A DNA stretch of 57,642 nucleotides from the NCBI GenBank assembly GCA_020846535.1, contig JADLDR010000095.1, positions 1 to 57,642 of the forward strand, written 5' to 3'. Below the pieces are notes generated by a model. It was not told the origin of the DNA. It was given only the letters and a program-made list of their open reading frames with translations, and made no database searches. This document shows positions 17,958-26,594 of the stretch, in pieces (position 1 is the first letter of the stretch; every line of letters begins with the position of its first letter). The position numbers and the translations under genes are program-made. The stretch is from Armatimonadota bacterium. GTDB lineage: Bacteria; Armatimonadota; JADLDR01.

Positions 17958-20453
17958 TTACCCTGCCGCATCCTGCCGCCATTCCGGTTCGCCCTCGTCG
18001 GAGGCTTTCTTCTCTTTTTTAAGTTCGATGATCCGGTCGCGGATGAGGGCGGCTTTCTCGAATTGGAGCTGGGAGGCGGCCTTTTTCATCTGTTTTTCGA
18101 GTTCCTGGATGAGCCGGGCGGGGTCCGCTCCGGCGGCGACCATTTGCTTTTCATAGAGGCATCCCCCGTTCGGAGCCTCCCCGATCTTCACATAGCCGCA
18201 CTTTTCGTAGAAGTGGTGGTTGCGGACGGCCCAGGCAGGGGTGTCCAACGTCCACCGTCTGGCCCGGGGGTAGGCTTTTTCGATGAAGCGCACAGCCTGG
18301 GTTCCGATGCCCTGGTTCTGGCAGTCCGGGTCAATGTAGATACGGCCCAGGTTGCAGGTCCCACTCCCCTGAACGAAGACGATGATGCCCCCGATAATGC
18401 ACTCTCCCAGCACGATCTTATAGTAGGCTCCCTTTTCCATCATCCGGTATTGCCATTTCACCGAATCGTAGCCGGGCGGGCCGCCGGAGGGGAGGCCCGC
18501 ATAGCGCCGGGCGTCGTCGTCGAAGGCACGGATTTGCGCCTCGGTCAGGGCTTCGGCGTCCTCCGGCCTGGCCTGGAGGAACCTGACGATGCCTTTCTGC
18601 CCGGTTTCCTCCACGATCAGCCCTTCGATGGCGACCTCCGCCCTGTCGCCCGCATCGGCCCGCAGCCGGTCGGTGATATCCTTTACCTCTTTGACGATGC
18701 TCGCCGGGACGATGCCCTTCTCCCGGTTGTAGGCCGACTGCTTCTCGCGCCTCCGGTTCGTCTCATCGATGGCCCGCTTCATGGAGCCGGTGATGGTGTC
18801 CGCATAGAGGATGGCCTGACCCCGTACGTGCCGCGCCGCCCGCCCGACGGTCTGAATCAGGGCCGTGTCGGAGCGGAGCAGCCCCTCTTTGTCCGCATCC
18901 AGGATCGCCACCAGGGAGACTTCCGGCAGGTCCAGCCCTTCCCGCAGAAGGTTCACCCCGACGATTACATCGAAGGCCCCCAGTCGTAGATCTCGCAGGA
19001 TCTCCACCCGCTCCAGGGTCTTCACATCGGAGTGGATATAGTGCGCCCGCACTCCCATCTGGAGGAAGAACTCGGAAAGGCTCTCCGCCATCCGCTTGGT
19101 GAGTGTGGTGACCAGGACCCGCTCCCTGCGCCCTGCCCGCTCGCGGATCCGTTCCATCAGGTCATCGATCTGCCCTTCGGTGGGGCGGATGACGATTTCC
19201 GGGTCCACCAGGCCGGTAGGCCGGATCACCTGATCCACCACCTGCCGGGACCGCTCTATTTCGTACGGCCCCGGGGTGGCGGAGGTGAAAACGGTCTGCC
19301 CCATCGCCGCCTCGAACTCCCCGAAGGTGAGGGGCCGGTTGTCCAGCGCGCTCGGCAGGCGGAACCCGAAGTCCACCAGCGTCTGCTTGCGGCTCCGGTC
19401 GCCGGGGGCCATACCGCGCACCTGGGGCAGCGTCATATGGGACTCGTCGATAAACAGCAGGAAGTCCTCCGGGAAATAATCGAGAAGTGTCCAGGGCTGC
19501 GAGCCGGGGGCGCGCTGCTCCAGGTGGCGCGAATAGTTCTCGATGCCGGAGGTGAAGCCGATCTCCCGGAGCATCTCCAGGTCGTAGCGCGTCCTCTGCT
19601 CCAGGCGCTGCGCCTCCAGCAGCTTCTCCTTCTTTCGCAGCTCCGACAGCCGGGCCTCCAGTTCAGCCTCGATGTCGAGAAGGGCCTGCTTCATCTTCTC
19701 CTCTGAGGTATAGAAGAGCTTCGCAGGGAAGATATCGATCTCGTCCGGATCGCCCTGAACCTCGCCTGTCAGCGGATCGATCTCGGTGATGCGTTCGATC
19801 TCGTCACCCCAGAAGTTGATCCGGTAGGCCTGGTCGCGGTAGGCGGGCTGCACGTCCAGGGTGTCCCCTTTCACGCGGAACGTGCCCCGCGAGAGGTCGT
19901 AATCGTTCCGGCTGTAGTGGATCTGGACGAGGTGCCGACGGATGCGGCTGCGGCTGATCTCCTGCCCCTTTCTGAGTCTGAGGACGACCTGCCCGTACTC
20001 CTCCGGGCTGCCCAGCCCGTAGATGCACGAAACGCTCGCCACGATGATGACATCCCTCCGGCTGAAGACCCCTGAGATGGCCGCCAGCCGCAGCCGGTCT
20101 ATCTCCTCATTGATCTTGACGTCCTTTTCGATGTAGAGGTCGCGCTCTGGCACATAGGCTTCCGGGTAATAATAATCGTAGTAGGACACGAAGTATTCCA
20201 CCGCGTTTTTCGGGAAGAATTCCTTGAACTCGGCGAAGAGCTGGGCGGCGAGAGTCTTGTTGTGGGCCAGCACCAGGGCGGGCCGCTGGGTGCGCCCGAT
20301 CACCTGGGCGATCACAAAGGTCTTTCCGGTCCCGGTGGCCCCCTGGAGGGTTTGTCGCCGGCAGCCCGCTCCCAGGCCCTCCACCAGCTTTTCGATAGCC
20401 TGCGGCTGGTCGCCGGTCGGGATCAGGTCGGTTATCAGCTCGAAAGAAGGCAT
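17958..20453 (-). CDS. uvrB: Excinuclease ABC subunit B with an inserted GNAT acetyltransferase domain
   Basis: An 831-residue protein, well above the usual 660-700 for UvrB. The UvrB core is complete: Walker A GATGTGKT, beta-hairpin [39 protein letters not shown] and QTVGRAARH. The C-terminal UVR motif is present ([12 protein letters not shown]...[11 protein letters not shown]). Between them, residues about 622-771 (bases 18141-18590) form an entire GNAT domain. It starts at [15 protein letters not shown] and has motif [19 protein letters not shown] (Q-x-x-G-x-G) and the C-terminal [12 protein letters not shown]. The frame is continuous, with no stop or shift at either junction. The start is set by AAAGGAG nine bases before ATG 20453. 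The UvrB part performs damage verification and helicase work. The acetyltransferase target is unknown. Confidence 0.96.
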   Translation of the reverse strand: MPSFELITDLIPTGDQPQAIEKLVEGLGAGCRRQTLQGATGTGKTFVIAQVIGRTQRPALVLAHNKTLAAQLFAEFKEFFPKNAVEYFVSYYDYYYPEAYVPERDLYIEKDVKINEEIDRLRLAAISGVFSRRDVIIVASVSCIYGLGSPEEYGQVVLRLRKGQEISRSRIRRHLVQIHYSRNDYDLSRGTFRVKGDTLDVQPAYRDQAYRINFWGDEIERITEIDPLTGEVQGDPDEIDIFPAKLFYTSEEKMKQALLDIEAELEARLSELRKKEKLLEAQRLEQRTRYDLEMLREIGFTSGIENYSRHLEQRAPGSQPWTLLDYFPEDFLLFIDESHMTLPQVRGMAPGDRSRKQTLVDFGFRLPSALDNRPLTFGEFEAAMGQTVFTSATPGPYEIERSRQVVDQVIRPTGLVDPEIVIRPTEGQIDDLMERIRERAGRRERVLVTTLTKRMAESLSEFFLQMGVRAHYIHSDVKTLERVEILRDLRLGAFDVIVGVNLLREGLDLPEVSLVAILDADKEGLLRSDTALIQTVGRAARHVRGQAILYADTITGSMKRAIDETNRRREKQSAYNREKGIVPASIVKEVKDITDRLRADAGDRAEVAIEGLIVEETGQKGIVRFLQARPEDAEALTEAQIRAFDDDARRYAGLPSGGPPGYDSVKWQYRMMEKGAYYKIVLGECIIGGIIVFVQGSGTCNLGRIYIDPDCQNQGIGTQAVRFIEKAYPRARRWTLDTPAWAVRNHHFYEKCGYVKIGEAPNGGCLYEKQMVAAGADPARLIQELEKQMKKAASQLQFEKAALIRDRIIELKKEKKASDEGEPEWRQDAAG

Positions 20454-20475
20454 AGGTATCATCTCCTTTGCTTTA

Positions 20476-20489
20476 CAAACATAAGTTTG
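20476..20489 (-). promoter_or_regulatory. Possible LexA-type operator upstream of uvrB
   Basis: CAAACATAAGTTTG (CAAAC-N4-GTTTG) lies 23 bp before the uvrB ATG, between the coding start and the likely promoter. Gram-positive-type LexA boxes follow CGAAC-N4-GTTCG, and this site differs by one base in each arm. Its position upstream of a classic SOS gene is the main support. No lexA gene is in the window to confirm the local motif. Confidence 0.4.
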
Positions 20490-20519
20490 ACACATAGACG
20501 AAAATTCCTCCTCGGTTTG

Positions 20520-20945
20520 CGTCTATTTTTTCGAGGGGGGACGGTGAAAAGGTAAAGCAACCGCCCCCCGACACTTTTGTAATCGACGGAATGAATTCTT
20601 TCGCTGTAGGGCGTTGCACGCCGTGCATCCCATAGGTATCCCGATCAGGGTGACTATCCCGCCGGGGCGGGGTGCGGGCCTTTGATAGATTGTTATCTAA
20701 CCCCCCCCTCCCCCAGGAGCGGAGGATGTTTCACCTTATCTGGATCGCTATGGGCGTTACACGCCGTGCATCCCTGCAGGACGCAGGCTGTGTGAGGCGT
20801 CGGTCTGGTTCGTTTCCATCGAGAGAAGCCCCCAAGATCCCGCAGCGTCCGCGTCCCGGAGGGACGCACAGCCGCATGCTCGGAAGCTTCGGGATTCCAT
20901 TCCGTCGATTTTCCCGAAGGAAAATCGCCCATGTGCGGTAAGTTT
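20520..20945. repeat. Composite repeat region upstream of uvrB, with family A copy A1
   Basis: The non-coding stretch starts with an inverted piece of the family B end (GTAAAGCAACCGCCCCCC, about 20550-20570). Copy A1 follows (20632-20751, 120 bp). It has terminal inverted repeats ATAGGTATCCCGATC and GGATCGCTAT, and is flanked by 23-bp direct repeats (20609-20631 and 20752-20774) that share CACGCCGTGCATCCC and differ at one base. A1 is inverted relative to the copies at 28339 and 37333 and lacks about 130 bp of their interior. After it come two short palindromes, GCGTCC-CGGA-GGGACGC and GATTTTCCCGAAGGAAAATC. I see no gene. Confidence 0.75.
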
Positions 20946-21050
20946 GTCGTCAATAAGATAATATATGCCTGTATGCAAAGTAAGATAGAAATATAGATAA
21001 TATTATTACAATCTTGGCAGAGAATTATTCTATTTCTATAAAAATAATAC

Positions 21051-21444
21051 AGTTTCACATTAATTAAACTTCTTGTAATTATCGCTATTATCGCGATCCT
21101 TAAGGCCATTCTCTTCCCTGTCTTCGCGCAGGCGAGGGAGAAGGCTTGGCAACCACTACGGGCCGATGGAAAGGCGCATGCCGCAGATCGAGGCCCCGGC
21201 GGGCACCATCATGTTCATGAAGGGTTGATCCCCCGATTCCTGGAGCGATAACCACTGCTACGGCTGGACCAGCGGCGTTCCCTGGCCCTGCCAGCCGCGC
21301 ATCCGGCGCAGCGGCGGCATGAATGTAGCCTTCGCCGACGGCCACGCCAAAGCGATGTGCTGGAACCAAGTCACCCCGAACATACGTTCCTGCCGCCGGA
21401 GCGATTCCACGATGACCACGATTCCGAATGTAGATGACCGCTAA
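21051..21444 (+). pseudogene. Relic of a prepilin-type (DUF1559-like) gene
   Basis: The N-terminal methylation motif is readable as SFTLIKLLVIIAIIAIL, then [15 protein letters not shown], but stop codons precede it and no start codon remains. The conserved Glu at position 5 of the mature pilin is Lys (AAA). About 100-150 codons are then missing. After a frame change come IEAPAGTIMFMKG, a TGA (21226-21228), and an in-frame tail with HCYGWTSGVPWPC, NVAFADGHAKAM (the H-x-DG-type pilin C-terminus) and a final TAA at 21442-21444. The N-terminal part sits in AT-rich DNA and the tail in GC-rich DNA. It resembles the intact gene at 22550. Confidence 0.8.
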
Positions 21445-21468
21445 TAACGCATAATCTCAAATCCCAGA

Positions 21469-21506
21469 GGCAAGACAGTTTCTAACAGGGGCCGTCTCGC
21501 TTTTTT
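21469..21506 (+). terminator. Weak terminator-like hairpin after the pilin relic
   Basis: GCAAGAC (21470-21476) pairs with GTCTCGC (21494-21500) with one mismatch across a 17-base loop, directly followed by six T residues. It would stop transcription coming from the relic before the promoter region of the next gene. The long loop and the mismatch keep confidence modest. Confidence 0.4.
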
Positions 21507-21633
21507 AATTGCCCTTAAACGACCGGATCATTCCTCTTTATCCGCTTGCTCAGCCGCGTTGTCATAATTCGCGCATCCCTCGCACACATAAACTGTATGA
21601 ACCTTTTTTCATTTAAACTTCATTGCTTCTCTA

Positions 21634-21662
21634 TAGACTTTTTTGAGACTGTGAGATATAAT
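21634..21662 (+). promoter_or_regulatory. Candidate sigma-70-type promoter for the two-repeat secreted protein
   Basis: TAGACT (four of six matches to the -35 consensus) lies 17 bp before a perfect TATAAT (21657-21662), in an AT-rich stretch 69 bp upstream of the ATG at 21731. The spacing and the AT content support it. Confidence 0.5.
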
Positions 21663-21730
21663 ATAAAATAAGAAAATACAATTTGATTTTGTTTGTTATT
21701 GGATGAGACAGACTATATCGAGGATGAAAT

Positions 21731-22528
21731 ATGCGTTTCTACTCAGTCCTAGCAATGGTGTCCCTTCTTGTCTTGCCCGCCTTTCCCCCGGCGTCACAGG
21801 CAAGCCCTGTTTCCCGCAAGCAGGCGGGCTGGGGGCCGCTAAGCCCCTGGGCCGCAGCCTGGAACCCGAAGGCCATCGCCCGGGTGAAAGGCAAAATCCT
21901 CTCGGTGGATCGGCTGATTCCCGGGCCGAAGATGCAGCCGGGCGTCGGCCTGACACTGGCTTCGGGCAGCCGGAAGCTGACGGTACACCTGGGCCCCCGG
22001 TGGTATCTGGCCGAATTGAACGCCGACTTCACGCCCGGAGAGGCTGTCGTCGTTACCGGCTCCAAAGGGCGCTGGCAGGGCCAGCCGGTGCTGTTTGCCT
22101 CGTCCGTCCGGGCGGGCAGGCAGGGCTATCGCCTGAGAGCCATCAGCGGCGTTCCCTTCTGGTCGGGAGGGCTGGGCGGCTGGGGGCCGGACAGCCCGTG
22201 GTGCCGTACCTGGGATGCCAGTTCCATCGCTTCTTTCACCGGCACGATTGCCCGGCTGGAGAAGCTGGTTCCGGTGGCAGGGGCGATGGAAGGCATCCTG
22301 ATTCTGGTGGAGACCGAGACGGCTCCCGAAAAAATCCATATCGGCCCCCGCTGGTATCTGAGCGAACAGAAGATCAAGTTGATGGCAGGCCAAACGGTTT
22401 CAGTCACCGGCGCGCGCCTCGAGTGGCAGGGTCAGCCGGTGGTCATGGCTTCGGAACTGCGCCTGCCAGGGCGCACGCTGAAGTTGCGTGACCAGAAAGG
22501 CGCTCCCGCCTGGAGCGGGGGCCGGTGA
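21731..22528 (+). CDS. Secreted protein with two tandem beta-rich repeats, unknown function
   Basis: A 265-residue protein with a clear signal peptide (MRFYSVLAMVSLLVLPAFPP..ASQAS). The mature part consists of two homologous halves of about 115 residues. Each opens with GWGP.SPW, continues into VKGKIL or FTGTIA, then GPRWYL, V.VTG, WQGQPV and A..LR.G...LR, and ends in P.WSGG. The beta-strand pattern and the V.G.I.S... opening suggest OB-like barrels. I cannot name the family. The tryptophans and GPRWYL are conserved between the halves and may form a binding face. GAGG precedes the ATG. It lies 21 bp before the prepilin gene and is probably co-transcribed with it. Confidence 0.75.
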   Translation: MRFYSVLAMVSLLVLPAFPPASQASPVSRKQAGWGPLSPWAAAWNPKAIARVKGKILSVDRLIPGPKMQPGVGLTLASGSRKLTVHLGPRWYLAELNADFTPGEAVVVTGSKGRWQGQPVLFASSVRAGRQGYRLRAISGVPFWSGGLGGWGPDSPWCRTWDASSIASFTGTIARLEKLVPVAGAMEGILILVETETAPEKIHIGPRWYLSEQKIKLMAGQTVSVTGARLEWQGQPVVMASELRLPGRTLKLRDQKGAPAWSGGR

Positions 22529-22549
22529 CGTGCAAAGGAGGACATTCCC

Positions 22550-23191
22550 ATGAACACCCGCCGTAACGCGAACTCGAAAGGCTTCACCCTCATCGAGCTA
22601 CTGGTCGTTATTGCTATTATCGCCATTTTAGCGGCGATCCTGTTCCCCGTGTTCGCCCGTGCCAGAGAGCAGGCGCGGCGCAGCATGTGCCTGTCGAACC
22701 TGCGGCAGTTGGGTCAGGCCGCTCATATGTATGCCCAGGACTGGGACGAATGGTTTCCCATCGAGCCGACCAACGGCAATCCCAAGATCGGCCTGGTGGC
22801 TGCCCTGGCTCCTTACGTCAAGTCACGAGACATCTTCTACTGCCCCGGAGTAGTTGCCTGCGTCGGGGACGACCCGACCGTCGAGAACACCGATGCCAAC
22901 TGGGAGGCAGGGAACATCGGGTATTATTACTGGTCGATGTGCAGCGCTCACAAAAACACCAAATCGCTGCAGGCGTTTTGTCCGAACCTTCTGTCCGAGA
23001 GCAGCGATTTCCCCTCCGAACGGTGGCTGTTCAGCGGGTGGTTCAAGAAAGGATCGAGCCAGTTCCCGCACGGGCTAAAGATCGGGGAGGATGTAGGAGG
23101 GCTGCTACATGTACTCTACCTGGACGGCCACGCCCGTTCGATAGCGGGTCGCCCGGTAGACCAGTGGCTGGTGTTTTTTGCAACACACTGA
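22550..23191 (+). CDS. Prepilin-type N-terminal cleavage/methylation (DUF1559-like) secreted protein
   Basis: A 213-residue type IV pilin-like protein. A short basic leader ([11 protein letters not shown]) precedes the cleavage site and [20 protein letters not shown], with the conserved Glu5. [20 protein letters not shown] follows, the pattern typical of Armatimonadota. The globular C-terminal part has [13 protein letters not shown] and the H-x-DG-like end [11 protein letters not shown]. It would be processed by a prepilin peptidase and sit at the envelope surface or in a pseudopilus. AAAGGAGG precedes the ATG. Many paralogues are normal in this phylum, and a dead relative lies 1 kb upstream. 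Confidence 0.92.
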   Translation: MNTRRNANSKGFTLIELLVVIAIIAILAAILFPVFARAREQARRSMCLSNLRQLGQAAHMYAQDWDEWFPIEPTNGNPKIGLVAALAPYVKSRDIFYCPGVVACVGDDPTVENTDANWEAGNIGYYYWSMCSAHKNTKSLQAFCPNLLSESSDFPSERWLFSGWFKKGSSQFPHGLKIGEDVGGLLHVLYLDGHARSIAGRPVDQWLVFFATH

Positions 23192-23428
23192 AGACATCAC
23201 AGGATGGGACCGTTTGCCCGGCGATGCCAGGCAGCCCACCCCCGGCCATATGCCAGCCTGCGTCGGGACGGTTGTCCGTGGTCTGGAAAATCAAAAAACG
23301 CTCCTGATCCTCACAAATTCCTAATCTTCGCCCGGTAGAATTTGAATGAAAGGGAAGAGCGGATCCGGAAAAGCGATTGATTCGGGAAATCTGCCGCCAT
23401 CCCTATCTATCTGAATGGAGGGATACCG

Positions 23429-23587
23429 ATGCTCTACCTGGCTCTGGCCGTATTCGGTCTCGTACTCGCCCTGGTGTTCTCGCGTATGCTCATCGTCACA
23501 GGCATGCTCTGGTTTGGCCTGAAGGGCTTCAGGGTCGCGCCCAGAGGCGCGAAAAAGAAAGCGCCCCCGCGCCCTCGGAAAGCTTAG
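23429..23587 (+). CDS. Small single-span membrane protein
   Basis: A 52-residue peptide: MLYLALAVFGLVLALVFSRM, then a second hydrophobic stretch (IVTGMLWFGLKGF) and a strongly basic tail rich in Lys, Arg and Pro. GGAGG lies seven bases before the ATG, and codon use is that of the region. It precedes the NifX-like gene by 57 bp in the same direction. Function is unknown. One or two membrane helices with a cytoplasmic basic tail are likely. The 237-bp gap before it (23192-23428) shows no recognisable feature. Confidence 0.6.
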   Translation: MLYLALAVFGLVLALVFSRMLIVTGMLWFGLKGFRVAPRGAKKKAPPRPRKA

Positions 23588-23644
23588 ATCGCTGAGACAA
23601 TCGCTGGTAATACGACAGATATATCAACGGAGGAAATGATAACC

Positions 23645-24031
23645 ATGAAAATCGCTGCTGCAACCGATGACGGGAAAACGATCTGCGGGCACTTCGGCAG
23701 GGCATCGCACTTCGCCGTTATCACGATTGAGGACGCCCGGGTCGCCTCCTTGGAACTGCGCCCGAAATCCGGCGGTCTTGCTCCTTTGCAGGTCGGCTCC
23801 ATCCTAAGCAGCGGGCGCAGGCAGATGGGTCGCGCCCCTCATACCACCATGCTCTCCACTATCGAGGATTGCGATGTGGTGCTGTCCGGCGGGATGGGTC
23901 AGAGAATGTACGAGAACCTGCGGCGAGAGGGCGTCCTGCCCCTGCTTACGGCCATTCCTTCCATCGAGGATGCCGTGGCTGCATACCTGGAAAGCCGCCT
24001 GGAGCACCAGCCAGAACTGCTCCACTCCTAA
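23645..24031 (+). CDS. Dinitrogenase iron-molybdenum cofactor biosynthesis (NifX/NifB-C) family protein
   Basis: A 128-residue protein opening with MKIAAATDDGKTICGHFGRA.HFAVITIED, the standard start of the NifX/NafY/NifB-C domain, and ending with CDVVLSGGMGQRMYENLR and IEDAVAAYLE. The GHFGRA histidine lies at the usual cofactor site. Stand-alone members occur in many non-diazotrophs and are thought to bind or carry Fe-S or metal clusters. No nif genes are here. GGAGG lies 11 bases before this ATG. An ATG three codons earlier would be only two bases from it. It is followed by a Spy/CpxP-like gene. Confidence 0.88.
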   Translation: MKIAAATDDGKTICGHFGRASHFAVITIEDARVASLELRPKSGGLAPLQVGSILSSGRRQMGRAPHTTMLSTIEDCDVVLSGGMGQRMYENLRREGVLPLLTAIPSIEDAVAAYLESRLEHQPELLHS

Positions 24032-24124
24032 AAAACATGGAATGCGCTCTCCCCGCCTGCCGTCTTATCTATCGGAAAGCAAACCAAAACGCTTGCCGAT
24101 AGAAGGAGGAAGGAGACGACGACC

Positions 24125-24640
24125 ATGAAACGAACCCTACGGCTTTTCTCCTTGGCGGGCCTCCTGGCGGCCCTGACGATAAACGCCGGCCTGGCGCAGG
24201 GGCGCGGCAGAGGCTACGGGGCGCAGGGTAAGCCCTGTCCCTATGCGCTGAGCCAGCCCAATCCCAATGCCGGAGGGTGGTGGGCGAGAGTGAGGCCCTC
24301 CGATGCCCGGCAGAAGGCCTTTGTGGAGGATAGCACGAAGCTTCACGCGCATATCCGGAAAGCCCAGTTCGACCTGCGCCAGCTTGAGGCGACGAAAGCC
24401 GATGCCAAGACGCTGGAGTCCAAGCAGGCCGAGATCGACGCCCTGCGGTCCCGGCTGCATATCTTGCAGTCCGCCAATCGCGCTCTGAAGCAGCAGATCA
24501 TGCAGGGCAGCGGCGGAGGCCGGGGCTGGGGGCGCGGGATGGCCGGCCAGGGCATGGGCCGAGGGCGCGGAATGGGCCGGGGCATGCGGCCTGGCTGTCC
24601 GTTTGCCGCCGATGCGCCCGCAGCTCTTCCGGCCAAATAA
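24125..24640 (+). CDS. Secreted Spy/CpxP-like protein with Gly/Arg/Met-rich tail
   Basis: A 171-residue protein with a signal peptide (residues 1-24, ending GLAQG), a short basic-glycine linker, and a helical core of about 70 residues. The core (VEDSTKLHAHIRKAQFDLRQLEA through LRSRLHILQSANRALKQQI) has the spacing of LTXXQ/heavy-metal-sensor proteins such as Spy, CpxP and ZraP. The C-terminal GRGWGRGMAGQGMGRGRG region repeats G-R/M units. Family members are periplasmic chaperones or metal sensors. The Met and His content hints at metal binding, which is inference. A good RBS (AGGAGGAAGGAG) and an upstream hairpin (CTATCGG...CCGATAG) precede it, and a strong terminator follows. Confidence 0.75.
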   Translation: MKRTLRLFSLAGLLAALTINAGLAQGRGRGYGAQGKPCPYALSQPNPNAGGWWARVRPSDARQKAFVEDSTKLHAHIRKAQFDLRQLEATKADAKTLESKQAEIDALRSRLHILQSANRALKQQIMQGSGGGRGWGRGMAGQGMGRGRGMGRGMRPGCPFAADAPAALPAK

Positions 24641-24660
24641 ACGCCTGCCATGATATTGAA

Positions 24661-24693
24661 AGAGGCGGTAGCAATCAAACTACCGCCTCTTTT
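24661..24693 (+). terminator. Rho-independent terminator
   Basis: A perfect 11-bp stem (AGAGGCGGTAG pairing with CTACCGCCTCT) with an eight-base loop runs into a T tract. It closes the membrane peptide / NifX-like / Spy-like transcript. Confidence 0.9.
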
Positions 24694-24826
24694 GCGATGA
24701 GCCGCAGGGATGCCTGCTCCCGGCAGCCTGAAGCGATTCCGATTTTCACAAAACAGGATTCCTGCCAGAATGAGGCGAATAGTAAAGCGTGCAGGCGACT
24801 GCCACTTTATCCTCAAGGAGACCATT

Positions 24827-25294
24827 ATGCAGGGAAACGAACAGGTCATTGAAACATTGAACGCTCTGCTCGCCGAGGAGCTGACGGCCATCAACCAGTA
24901 TATGGTGCATTCCGAGATGTGCGCCGACTGGGGCTATGACAAGCTGCACGAATCCATCGAAAAGCGGGCCATCACCGAAATGAAGCACGCCGAAGCGCTC
25001 ATCGGGCGCATCCTCTTCCTGAACGGCGTTCCGATTGTCAGCAAGCTGAACGACATCCATATCGGGGCCACCGTGGAGGCCCAGATCCGCAACGACCTGC
25101 CCGCTGAATACGGGGCCGTCAAAGCCTACAACGAGGGCGTCCGCCAGGCGGTCGAGGCCGGGGACAACGGAACCCGCGAGCTTCTGGAATCGATCCTCAA
25201 GGACGAAGAGGATCATGTCGACTGGCTGGAGTCCCAGATCGACCAGATCGACCAGATGGGCATCCAGAACTATCTGACGGAACAGATCGGGTAG
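24827..25294 (+). CDS. bfr: Bacterioferritin
   Basis: A 155-residue four-helix protein with all bacterioferritin landmarks. The ferroxidase ligands Glu18, Glu51, His54, Glu94, Glu127 and His130 fall at the E. coli Bfr positions, and Met52 (TEMKHAE) provides the haem ligand. It stores iron in a 24-subunit shell and oxidises Fe(II). CAAGGAG precedes this ATG. Longer in-frame starts have no such site. It stands between two strong terminators, so it is an independent unit with its own promoter in the 130-bp gap. Confidence 0.96.
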   Translation: MQGNEQVIETLNALLAEELTAINQYMVHSEMCADWGYDKLHESIEKRAITEMKHAEALIGRILFLNGVPIVSKLNDIHIGATVEAQIRNDLPAEYGAVKAYNEGVRQAVEAGDNGTRELLESILKDEEDHVDWLESQIDQIDQMGIQNYLTEQIG

Positions 25295-25310
25295 GAATCG
25301 ACATTTGAAA

Positions 25311-25341
25311 ACGCGGCCTCTCAGGAGAGGCCGCGTTTTTC
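25311..25341 (+). terminator. Rho-independent terminator after bfr
   Basis: ACGCGGCCTCT pairs perfectly with AGAGGCCGCGT across a four-base loop, followed by five T residues. It begins 16 bp after the bfr stop codon. Confidence 0.92.
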
Positions 25342-25436
25342 GTTGCGCTGGAGCCGGGGCGAAGAGAGGGAATTGGCCGGAACCTATCGAATACCACCCT
25401 ATTCGGCAGACCGACCCTGCGCCAAAGGAGAAACCG

Positions 25437-26594
25437 ATGGCCCGCTACACTTCCCGAGAACGCCTTCTAACCGCCATCAGCCACGCCGAGGCGGATCACG
25501 TGCCCTTTATGATGATGTTTCTGGACCCGGTTCTGCCGCCTCACATGCGGTTTTCCGATCAACTGGATCGGACGGACCGGCTGCTGGCGCTGGGGTTGGA
25601 TGACACGCTCTCCCTGGATGTCCCCTGGCGCATCCATCCCGATGTGCGGATGCGCTCCTGGCGTCAGGAGGGGGAGCGGTATCCGCTCATCTATAAAATC
25701 TATGAAACTCCCAGGGGCGCTCTGGAGCAGGTCGTCCGGCAGACTGAAGACTGGCCTCACGGGGACGATGCGCCAGTCTTCTCGGATTTCAATATCCCCC
25801 GGTCCAAGCGGTTTCTGGTGGAAACGGAAGCGGACCTGGAATGCCTTCCCTACATTCTCTGCGGACCTTCGGCGGAGCAGGTCCGGGGGTTCCGGGAGCA
25901 GGCCGCGCAGACCCGGAAGGAGGCCCGGGCCCGGGGGGTCGCCGTGGCCGGCCACTGGATCACCGGCGGGGATGCCGCCATGTGGCTCTGCGGAGCAGAA
26001 AACTTCATGGTCGCCTGTAAGGAGCGCCCGGGGTTCGCTCGGGAAGTCCTTGCCGTCATCCACGAGTGGGAGATCCGCCGCCTGGAAATCCTCCTGGAGA
26101 CCGGCGTCTGCGATATCGCCGTCCGGCGCGGCTGGTACGAATGCACGTCCTTTTTCTCTCCCGCCGCCTTCCGGGAATGGATCCTGCCTCAGATCCGCGA
26201 GGAGGCGGAGATGGCGCACCGGGCCGGGGCCCGATACCAGTATATCCTGACCACCGGCATCATGGATCTGATCCCCGAACTCCTGGAGTCCGGCATCGAT
26301 ATCCTCTGGGGCGTCGATCCGGTGGAGGGCGTTGTAGACCTTCCCCGCCTGAAGCGGGAGTGCGGGGATCGGATCTGCTTTGTCGGGGGCGTTAATTCCT
26401 TCGTCACTCTGGGCCGGGGCAGCCGCGAGAAGATCCGCCGCGCTGTGAAGGAAGCCATCGAATCCCTTGCGCCGGGCGGAGGGTTCGTCCTCCTGCCGGT
26501 GGACTCCATAGACCGCTCCGTCCCCTGGCAAAAAGCCGAATGGATGATCGAAGCATGGCGGGAGTGGGGCGGGTATCCGCTTGTCATGCCATAG
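25437..26594 (+). CDS. Uroporphyrinogen decarboxylase (URO-D) family protein
   Basis: A 385-residue TIM-barrel protein of the URO-D superfamily: RERLLTAISHAEADHVPF at the N-terminus and PQIREEAEMAHRAGARYQYILTTGI in the middle. The closing barrel segment has DILWGVDPVEG, CFVGGVNSFVTLGRGS, and APGGGFVLLPVDSI. True HemE has the GR(Q)AGR loop near the N-terminus, which is absent. This is more likely one of the methyltransferase-like (MtaA/CmuA-type) or uncharacterised relatives common in Planctomycetes and Armatimonadota. AAAGGAG precedes the ATG. Its stop codon TAG is supplied by the terminal repeat of element A2. Confidence 0.82.
   Translation: MARYTSRERLLTAISHAEADHVPFMMMFLDPVLPPHMRFSDQLDRTDRLLALGLDDTLSLDVPWRIHPDVRMRSWRQEGERYPLIYKIYETPRGALEQVVRQTEDWPHGDDAPVFSDFNIPRSKRFLVETEADLECLPYILCGPSAEQVRGFREQAAQTRKEARARGVAVAGHWITGGDAAMWLCGAENFMVACKERPGFAREVLAVIHEWEIRRLEILLETGVCDIAVRRGWYECTSFFSPAAFREWILPQIREEAEMAHRAGARYQYILTTGIMDLIPELLESGIDILWGVDPVEGVVDLPRLKRECGDRICFVGGVNSFVTLGRGSREKIRRAVKEAIESLAPGGGFVLLPVDSIDRSVPWQKAEWMIEAWREWGGYPLVMP

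Noticed and set aside
18141..20453. The UvrB-GNAT gene as two separate genes or a missed stop.
   Set aside because: No stop, start or ribosome binding site lies at the first junction, and the UVR motif follows the GNAT domain in the same frame, so it is an insertion rather than a fused neighbour.
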